A DNA stretch of 28,750 nucleotides from Collinsella sp. Lineage in GTDB: Bacteria; Actinomycetota; Coriobacteriia; Coriobacteriales; Coriobacteriaceae. A program made the position numbers and the translations under genes. Shown here one piece after another: positions 24,036 through 28,750 of this stretch. The notes beneath the pieces are model-generated. The model was given only the letters and a program-made list of their open reading frames with translations. It was not told the DNA's origin and did no database searches. Position 1 is the stretch's first letter. Each line of letters begins with the position of its first letter. The stretch is from contig WGSL01000024.1 of NCBI GenBank assembly GCA_014871665.1, positions 1-28,750 of the forward strand, in the 5' to 3' direction.

Positions 24036-26216
24036 CTAGTTGTTGAGCATGCGGTCGAAGCTTCCCGAGTCGCCATCCCGATAGTCGGCGGTCATCAGAA
24101 TCTCCTGCGGAATGCGCCCGCCCTCGCGCAGCACGTTGCGGAACTGCACGCGCGTGACCATGGGCAGATCCTTGATCGTCGCTGCCAGGTTCTGCGGCAC
24201 GCCCTGGTTGGCAGCCGCGGGCTCGCACTCGCCGCCGGCCTTCACGCGACGCTTATGCTCGGCGAGCATGGCGCGGTACATGCCGGCATGCAGGCGAATC
24301 TCAACCACATTGGCATTGCGAGCCTGCTCGACGATGCGCGCGCCCTCGCGATCGATATCGCCCACGTAGTAGACGTAGTTAAAGCGATAGCCAATCTCGG
24401 CCAGATAATCATCCAGTGCGTGCGAGACGCTTGCCTTGCAGCCGCCGCCAAAAATCACGCCGCCCACCTTGGTACCAAAGAGCTTGGCATGTTTGCGTCC
24501 GCGTAGGAGCTTGACGATCTCGTCATAGGTATCCAGGTTCTCGACCATAATGAACGGCTTGTCGGCACCCAGCGTAAAGAAGCCCGTAAAGTGCACGGGG
24601 CGATTGGGGGCGACCTTGATCGCCTGCATGCTGATGCCCTTTTCGGTCATACGTCTGATCAGGCGCTCACCGTGCTTGCCGTCAAAAGCCTTCTCGTCGT
24701 TAAAGATCTGGTAGGCACGCTGGCGGCGCGAGGCAACCGGCGTATCGGCACCTCGGTTCTGCTCGATCCAAGCCTGGATGATTGCGATTTCCTCGGCAAT
24801 CTTGCGGTTGGACATCTCGTTGTGCTGAGTGCGCTGCGGAGCCTTTTTGCCGTCCTTGCCCTCAACCTTTACGATCTGCGTCTGCTGCTCCTTGATCTTA
24901 GAGAGCGCCGTGGGCGTAGGGACAACTTTGAGCAGCTGCCTGCCTAAAACGCGGGCAAGGGCAAACGCCGAGACCTCGCCGTGAACGGCCGACTCGGGCT
25001 GCCGGGCAGCAGTATCTGCTGCGGCAGACTCCGGCTTCTTCTGAGACTTGCGCTTAGAATCGCCCTGGGAATTGCGCTCGCGCTTCGGCATAGACGCCTG
25101 CTTCTGCGGACGATCGGACTTGCTCTCCTTCGCCGGCTGGCGCTTAGGCTGCCCCGAAGAAACTTCGGCCTTCGCATCCTCGTCCTGCGGCGTGGTCCTC
25201 TCGGCTGCAGTCTCGGCATGGGAACTGCGGCCCCCACGATGGCGACGGCGGCGAGGCTTGCTCGACGTGCCCTGCTCCGCCTGCTCATCAGTAGGCTGCT
25301 GGCCCTTGGCCTCGGCATCAACCTCAAGCTGCGGCTCAGCAGGCTTCTGTTCGCGAGCCGCCGGCTCAACGGCCTTCTCGGCCTTCTCGTCCTGAGTGGT
25401 CGAAGCTGGCTCGCTCTTCTCCTGATGCCTTACGGGATACGCGCGCCCCGCAAAACCACGTCCGGGACGGCATGAACCCGGAGCCTTCTTGACCGGTTCA
25501 TCGGACGCGTCAGCAGCCTCGACGGAATCCTGGACCTCGCATGCAATACCTCGCTGCTCGGCCTTAAAGTGGGCACCGCGGCGACGCTTGGGCTCCTGGA
25601 TCTCAGCATGCTCTTGAGTGCGAGTCGGCTCCTGCATCCCGACGGACTTTTCCTCGACGGTCTCAGCATCCGTCTCACCCTTTTGAGCAACGGCGCGACG
25701 GAAGCGCTCCTGCTGGGCGCGGCGCTGCGCATCGCGCTTGCCACCCCCACCAAAACCGCCGCGTCCTGCCTTGGCCGTAAAGGCACGCACGACGTTCTCA
25801 TCGAGCAACTCATCGGTATCGACATGCTCACGCGGAGCAGCTTCTTCCACAGCAGGCACGTCAGCGGAATCCTCGACGACAAAACCCTCGACGGACTCGG
25901 CAGGCTGCTCTTGGGCATCGCGGATCTCGGCATTGATGGTATAGAACGCCGGGCGCCCGTTAATGCCGCTACCCTCGATCTTGGTCACGATCTTTGCCGC
26001 GATAAGCTCATCGCGCATCGCCTTGGTGTCGCACTCCTTATCGACGGAGCGGAAAATCTGCGCCAGCGCACTCGACTTAATCTTGAGCGCCTTGCGGCAG
26101 AGCAGGTCGTAGGCAACCAGCTTGGCGCGCTCGGCAGAAAGCGACGTCTGGCTGCTCAGGCGCTCGGCCAATGCATCGACATTTTGTTGGTTATCGGAAT
26201 ATACCGTCTTGGCCAC
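24036..26216 (-). CDS. Orphan protein with a long disordered middle and a C-terminal JetD/DUF2220-like Toprim domain
   Basis: 726 aa from GTG 26216, chosen because GAAAGGGG stands just upstream; a longer frame exists but lacks a site. The N-terminal part (about residues 1-105) is helical with a winged-helix feel (ALAQIFRSVD, MRDELIAAKIVTKIEG). Residues about 110-470 are low-complexity, rich in Glu, Lys, Gln and Ala, with RNase E-like basic patches such as KPRRRRHRGGR. The C-terminal domain (about 490-726) has MVENLDTYDEIV (Glu559), FGGGCKAS and YYVGDIDREGARI (Asp620, Asp622), the Glu then Asp-x-Asp layout of Toprim nuclease/primase folds. That layout is closest to the DUF2220 domain of Wadjet JetD. 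No JetA, JetB or JetC lies near it. A nucleic-acid role is likely; the task is unknown. Confidence 0.75.
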   Translation of the reverse strand: MAKTVYSDNQQNVDALAERLSSQTSLSAERAKLVAYDLLCRKALKIKSSALAQIFRSVDKECDTKAMRDELIAAKIVTKIEGSGINGRPAFYTINAEIRDAQEQPAESVEGFVVEDSADVPAVEEAAPREHVDTDELLDENVVRAFTAKAGRGGFGGGGKRDAQRRAQQERFRRAVAQKGETDAETVEEKSVGMQEPTRTQEHAEIQEPKRRRGAHFKAEQRGIACEVQDSVEAADASDEPVKKAPGSCRPGRGFAGRAYPVRHQEKSEPASTTQDEKAEKAVEPAAREQKPAEPQLEVDAEAKGQQPTDEQAEQGTSSKPRRRRHRGGRSSHAETAAERTTPQDEDAKAEVSSGQPKRQPAKESKSDRPQKQASMPKRERNSQGDSKRKSQKKPESAAADTAARQPESAVHGEVSAFALARVLGRQLLKVVPTPTALSKIKEQQTQIVKVEGKDGKKAPQRTQHNEMSNRKIAEEIAIIQAWIEQNRGADTPVASRRQRAYQIFNDEKAFDGKHGERLIRRMTEKGISMQAIKVAPNRPVHFTGFFTLGADKPFIMVENLDTYDEIVKLLRGRKHAKLFGTKVGGVIFGGGCKASVSHALDDYLAEIGYRFNYVYYVGDIDREGARIVEQARNANVVEIRLHAGMYRAMLAEHKRRVKAGGECEPAAANQGVPQNLAATIKDLPMVTRVQFRNVLREGGRIPQEILMTADYRDGDSGSFDRMLNN

Positions 26217-26250
26217 GGGGCCCCTTTCATATGCACACATATACGTCCTT

Positions 26251-26280
26251 ATGGTACAACGCGCGAGCCTATCCACGCAA
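26251..26280 (-). promoter_or_regulatory. Putative promoter of the Toprim gene
   Basis: On the minus strand TTGCGT (26280-26275) and TACCAT (26256-26251) are 18 nt apart, about 35 nt before the GTG start. This supports the GTG start, since the longer frame would begin upstream of the promoter. Confidence 0.4.
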
Positions 26281-26324
26281 AACATCTGCGAGGACGCCCT
26301 TGCATCACCCGTTCTCGCAAGAAA

Positions 26325-26360
26325 AAAGACCGGGTCCGCGTCGTTGCGGACCCGGTCTTT
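26325..26360 (-). terminator. Intrinsic terminator after cstA
   Basis: A perfect 15-bp stem AAAGACCGGGTCCGC/GCGGACCCGGTCTTT with a 6-nt loop is followed on the minus strand by a run of T (TTTTTTCTTG), 40 nt past the cstA stop. Confidence 0.93.
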
Positions 26361-26399
26361 CCGAGTCATATGGATGGGACGGTCAGTCCATCAAGCTGA

Positions 26400-28289
26400 C
26401 TAGGCCTTGACAGCCTCGGCGTCGGCAGGAGCCTCGGCGGCAGCGGCGCGGCCGTACTCGGCCTTGCCCATCTCGGACCACTCGGGCTCCTCGTCGGGCA
26501 TGGAACCGGCCTCCTTGCCGAAGAACTCCTTGAGACAGTTGACGGCAACGATAAGGCCCAGGACCATCAACAGGACGGCAAAGACGAGCTGCAGGCCCTT
26601 GGTGGCGGCGACGGAAACGGCAGCCGTGGTGGCAGTAGCCGGGATGGTGCCGAAGAAGCCAAACTGCTGAACGGCAGTCATGCAGCCCATGGCGCTCTGG
26701 ACCAGCGAGGTGAAGGTGCAGCAGAGCAGGAAGGCGACGGGCACGTAGAGCATCCAACCCTTGCGGCCAGTGCACTTGCAGAACACGGCGAGGGTGATCA
26801 TGGTCATACCGCCGAGCAGCTGGTTAGAAGCACCAAAGAGCGGCCAGATGTTGGCATAGCCGCCAAAGGCGAGGGCGAGACCAGGAAGCAGGGTAACGAC
26901 CGTGGCGAACCAGGGATTGCCGAGGACCTTCATGTAGCCGGCCTTGGACTCGATGGCTAGGGCGTCGTTGGTCTGGGCAAAGAACTCGGAGAACGAGGTA
27001 CGAGCGATGCGGGCGACGGCATCGAGCGAGGTCAGGGCCAGAGCAGAAACGTTCATAGTCATGAAGACGGTTGCGAGCGTGCCGTCAACGCCGAAAGCCT
27101 GCATACCGCGGGAGATGCCGGCGGCGAAGATCTGGAACGGGGTGGAAGCGACGCCGGCGTTAAGGGCGCCGGTACCGGCGGTGTTCATGTCGGAGAACAT
27201 GATGCCGGCGACGATGATGGCAAGGATGCCGACGAAGGACTCGACGATCATGGCGCCGTAACCGACCTTGACGGCGTCCTGCTCCTTCTCGACCTGCTTG
27301 GAGGAGGTGCCGGAAGAAACGAGGCTGTGGAAACCGGAGAGAGCACCGCAAGCGACGGAGACGAACAGGACCGGGAACATCATGCCGGAAGCAGTGGAGA
27401 AGCCGGTGAAGACCGGAGCGGTGATAGTGGCCTGACCGTTGACGCCCAGGACGACGATGCCGAGGACAGCGCAGACGATCATGACGATCATCATGATGGA
27501 AGTGAGGTAGTCACGCGGGGTCTTGAGCATCTGGATGGGCATAGCGCCAGCGAAGACCAGGTAGACCATGACGACGGCGAACCACTGGAACTTGTCCAGG
27601 TAGACCGGGAACTGCATACCGACGGCGAACATGAGAACCATGAGGACCACGCCGGTGACGAACTCGGCAGCGCCGGTGAGGTTGAACTTCTTCTGGGCCC
27701 AACCAAAGGCGATAGCGACGAAGGTGAACAGGATGGAGATGGTACCAGCGCAGCCGGCGGCATAGGACTTGGTGAAGTCGATGGCACCGGTAGCAGCACC
27801 AGAATCGTCAACGGCCGGGGTGAACATGAACGTCTTGCAGACCATGTCGGTGAAAGCGGCGATGACGATGATGCAGAACAGCCAGCAGAACAGCAGGAAC
27901 AGGCGACGGCCGGTCTTGCCGATGTACTTCTCGATGAGCTGGGCCAGGGACTTGCCGTTGTTCTTCATCGAGGCGTACAGGGCGCCAAAGTCGTGGACGG
28001 CGCCAAAGAAGATGCCGCCGACGAGGACCCAGAGCACGACGGGAAGCCAGCCGAAGGCCATGGCGACGATCGTACCCGTGACAGGGCCGGCACCGCAGAT
28101 CGAGCTGAACTGGTGCGAGAACGCGGTAAAGGCGGAGACGGGCGAGAAGCTGTTGCCGTCCTTCATGCGCTTGGCCGGCGTGAGGGCCTCTTTGTCAACG
28201 CCCCACTTGTTGGCCAGCCATCGGCCATAGCCCAGATAGCCGCAAGCGAGCACCGCCGCGGCCACAACCATGAGCAAAACTCCGTTCAT
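26400..28289 (-). CDS. cstA: CstA-family carbon-starvation/pyruvate or peptide transporter
   Basis: 629 aa with about 16 membrane segments. The N-terminal CstA signature includes LACGYLGYGRWLANKWGVD, FSPVSAFTAFSHQFSSICGA and GPVTGTIVAMAFGWLP, followed by FFGAVHDFGALYASMKNNGKS, all hallmark segments of the family. GALSGFHSLVSSGTSSKQ in the middle is also typical. E. coli CstA and BtsT (YjiY) are about 700 aa; this copy has a shorter loop region and a charged C-terminal tail with Ala/Glu. Members take up pyruvate and possibly peptides. It is one gene with its own promoter, leader attenuator and terminator. The start follows GAGGAGG. The substrate here is not established. Confidence 0.93.
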   Translation of the reverse strand: MNGVLLMVVAAAVLACGYLGYGRWLANKWGVDKEALTPAKRMKDGNSFSPVSAFTAFSHQFSSICGAGPVTGTIVAMAFGWLPVVLWVLVGGIFFGAVHDFGALYASMKNNGKSLAQLIEKYIGKTGRRLFLLFCWLFCIIVIAAFTDMVCKTFMFTPAVDDSGAATGAIDFTKSYAAGCAGTISILFTFVAIAFGWAQKKFNLTGAAEFVTGVVLMVLMFAVGMQFPVYLDKFQWFAVVMVYLVFAGAMPIQMLKTPRDYLTSIMMIVMIVCAVLGIVVLGVNGQATITAPVFTGFSTASGMMFPVLFVSVACGALSGFHSLVSSGTSSKQVEKEQDAVKVGYGAMIVESFVGILAIIVAGIMFSDMNTAGTGALNAGVASTPFQIFAAGISRGMQAFGVDGTLATVFMTMNVSALALTSLDAVARIARTSFSEFFAQTNDALAIESKAGYMKVLGNPWFATVVTLLPGLALAFGGYANIWPLFGASNQLLGGMTMITLAVFCKCTGRKGWMLYVPVAFLLCCTFTSLVQSAMGCMTAVQQFGFFGTIPATATTAAVSVAATKGLQLVFAVLLMVLGLIVAVNCLKEFFGKEAGSMPDEEPEWSEMGKAEYGRAAAAEAPADAEAVKA

Positions 28290-28329
28290 TACATTTCCTC
28301 CTCTAAAAAGAACTTCCCAGACATAAAAA

Positions 28330-28363
28330 ATGAGGGCCGTCGGTTGCGCTCGACGGCCCTCAT
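28330..28363 (-). terminator. Leader terminator (attenuator) upstream of cstA
   Basis: A perfect 13-bp stem ATGAGGGCCGTCG/CGACGGCCCTCAT with an 8-nt loop is followed on the minus strand by TTTTTTATG. It lies 41-74 nt upstream of the cstA start and downstream of the putative promoter at 28531-28559, so it should stop transcription before the gene unless bypassed. Two further hairpins precede it in the transcript: 28389-28396 with 28404-28411 (8 bp), and 28375-28380 with 28387-28392 (6 bp). They overlap and cannot form together. Confidence 0.8.
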
Positions 28364-28414
28364 CTTCATCAGCCGCCCGTTATCGTACGGGCTAGCTGTA
28401 TGTGCTAACCCGCA

Positions 28415-28459
28415 TCAGATAATTACTACGCTGATAATGTTTAGCTGATGCGTGAACAT
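28415..28459 (-). CDS. Putative 14-residue leader peptide of cstA, rich in Ile and Val
   Basis: The ATG at 28459-28457, with AGAGGA about 10 nt upstream, opens MFTHQLNIISVVII and a TGA at 28417-28415. An in-frame ATG at 28483 would give 22 residues. Seven of the last eight codons are Ile, Val or Ser, and six of them are Ile or Val, as in ilv-type attenuator leaders. The stop is 3 nt before the first of two overlapping hairpins, and the terminator follows. Stalling of ribosomes when charged Ile/Val tRNA is short could favour read-through into cstA. I could not show a strong antiterminator pairing, so the mechanism is a proposal. Confidence 0.45.
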   Translation of the reverse strand: MFTHQLNIISVVII

Positions 28460-28483
28460 GTCTAAGAAATCCTCTTCGATCAT

Positions 28484-28512
28484 GATGTGAACGATCCGTG
28501 CGTGTTCACATC
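28484..28512 (-). promoter_or_regulatory. Inverted repeat at the start of the cstA leader
   Basis: GATGTGAAC (28484-28492) and GTTCACATC (28504-28512) are a perfect 9-bp inverted repeat around 11 nt. It lies just after the predicted transcription start and could be a 5' stem-loop or an operator. The half-sites resemble CRP half-sites, but the spacing is far too wide for CRP. Confidence 0.5.
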
Positions 28513-28530
28513 CCCCAGTGGTTTAAAAGG

Positions 28531-28559
28531 AGTATGAAACTTTAGTTACCTAAAGTCAA
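28531..28559 (-). promoter_or_regulatory. Putative cstA promoter with a palindrome in the spacer
   Basis: On the minus strand TTGACT (28559-28554) and CATACT (28536-28531) are separated by 17 nt, a good vegetative promoter. The spacer and -35 are covered by ACTTTAGTTACCTAAAGT (28539-28556), a 7-bp inverted repeat around 4 nt, which is well placed for a repressor. Transcription should begin near 28524, giving a leader of about 235 nt. Confidence 0.6.
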
Positions 28560-28664
28560 CGCAAATATGTAATGAATTTTCAACTTTTTTGGATTTCTCG
28601 GTATAAAACGCCACTGACCTCGGACTTTACCCCACGACAGTTTTTGCATGAGAGATGCCCCTGA

Positions 28665-28750
28665 GAGCCGCGGGAGCCGGGCGGCGCATATGAACTTTCC
28701 TGCTCTACAGTCCTGCGCAAGACGGAAAGCACATTAAGTGCTTTCCTTTG
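28665..28750. repeat. Dispersed palindromic element E4, reverse orientation, cut by the window edge
   Basis: From 28699 to the end the sequence is the reverse complement of the conserved core of E2 and E3: CCTGCTCTACAGTCCTGCGC, then a hairpin GGAAAGCAC/GTGCTTTCC around ATTAA. The hairpin differs from the other copies at several pairs, all with complementary change. The preceding bases (about 28665-28698, ending CGCATATGAACTTT) should be its outer arm, again unlike the other arms, though the partner is outside the window. The left edge is estimated from the 33-34 bp arm length elsewhere. Bases 28560-28664 between it and the cstA promoter show no gene or clear site. Confidence 0.75.

Noticed and set aside
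24036..26216. A complete Wadjet (JetABCD) defence system
   Set aside because: Only a JetD-like Toprim domain is present. Neighbours are cstA, tRNA-Gln and a polyprenyl synthase, with no SMC-like or kleisin-like genes.
26217..26369. 51-residue N-terminal extension of the Toprim protein
   Set aside because: The extension overlaps the likely promoter and the cstA terminator and has no ribosome site; the GTG at 26216 has one.
28484..28512. CRP-type binding site upstream of cstA
   Set aside because: TGTGA and TCACA halves are present, but they are separated by far more than the 6 nt that CRP requires.
28539..28556. Iron-regulator (DtxR/IdeR) box in the cstA promoter
   Set aside because: Only one half resembles TTAGGT; the 19-bp consensus is not met.

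Overview
The window is high-GC, gene-dense bacterial DNA. Its gene set is a MurB ahead of a PcsB-like CHAP/NlpC-type hydrolase, a malQ/glgP alpha-glucan pair, a sugar ABC operon with an UgpC/MsmX-type ATPase, many GntR/UTRA regulators and a CstA-family transporter. Together with the codon usage this fits a gut Actinomycetota of the class Coriobacteriia, most likely Collinsella. That assignment is an inference from gene content; no rRNA gene or marker search supports it.

Layout. 1-3500 (minus strand): two SIS-domain sugar-phosphate isomerase/deglycase-like genes (the outer one cut by the window edge), preceded by two overlapping GntR/UTRA regulators and a small unknown gene. 3741-7342: a LacI regulator divergent from murB, then a coiled-coil cell-wall hydrolase on the minus strand. 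7610-12794 (plus): galE, malQ and glgP, each followed by its own terminator. 13329-17694 (minus): a four-gene sugar ABC operon in the order binding protein, two permeases, ATPase, with hairpins between cistrons. 18001-21400: a TreR-like GntR regulator divergent from an alpha-glucoside-type PTS EIICB fused to a HAD phosphatase. 21475-23696: a polyprenyl diphosphate synthase, a protein with two peptidoglycan-binding-like domains, and tRNA-Gln(TTG). 24036-28289 (minus): an orphan protein with a JetD/DUF2220-like Toprim domain, and cstA behind a leader that looks like a transcription attenuator.

Physiologically, the middle of the window is a starch/alpha-glucoside module. Oligosaccharides enter by the ABC system or as phosphosugars by the PTS, malQ and glgP process glucans, and galE links to UDP-sugars. 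Palindromes centred on TTGTTT(A/G)AAC occur in front of malQ, the ABC operon and the treR/PTS pair and hint at shared control.

The most unusual content is non-coding. (1) A dispersed element with a conserved 69-70 nt core, whose inner hairpin shows compensatory changes, lies inside long perfect inverted repeats that differ in sequence at every locus: 5993-6128, 23892-24028 and the cut copy at 28665-28750. A core-less hairpin of similar design lies at 3614-3686. (2) A strictly periodic array of eight 15-bp repeats in alternating orientation, 40 bp apart, lies between glgP and the ABC operon (12893-13188) and resembles a BIME. (3) The cstA leader carries a short ORF ending in Ile-Ile-Ser-Val-Val-Ile-Ile, two mutually exclusive hairpins and a terminator.
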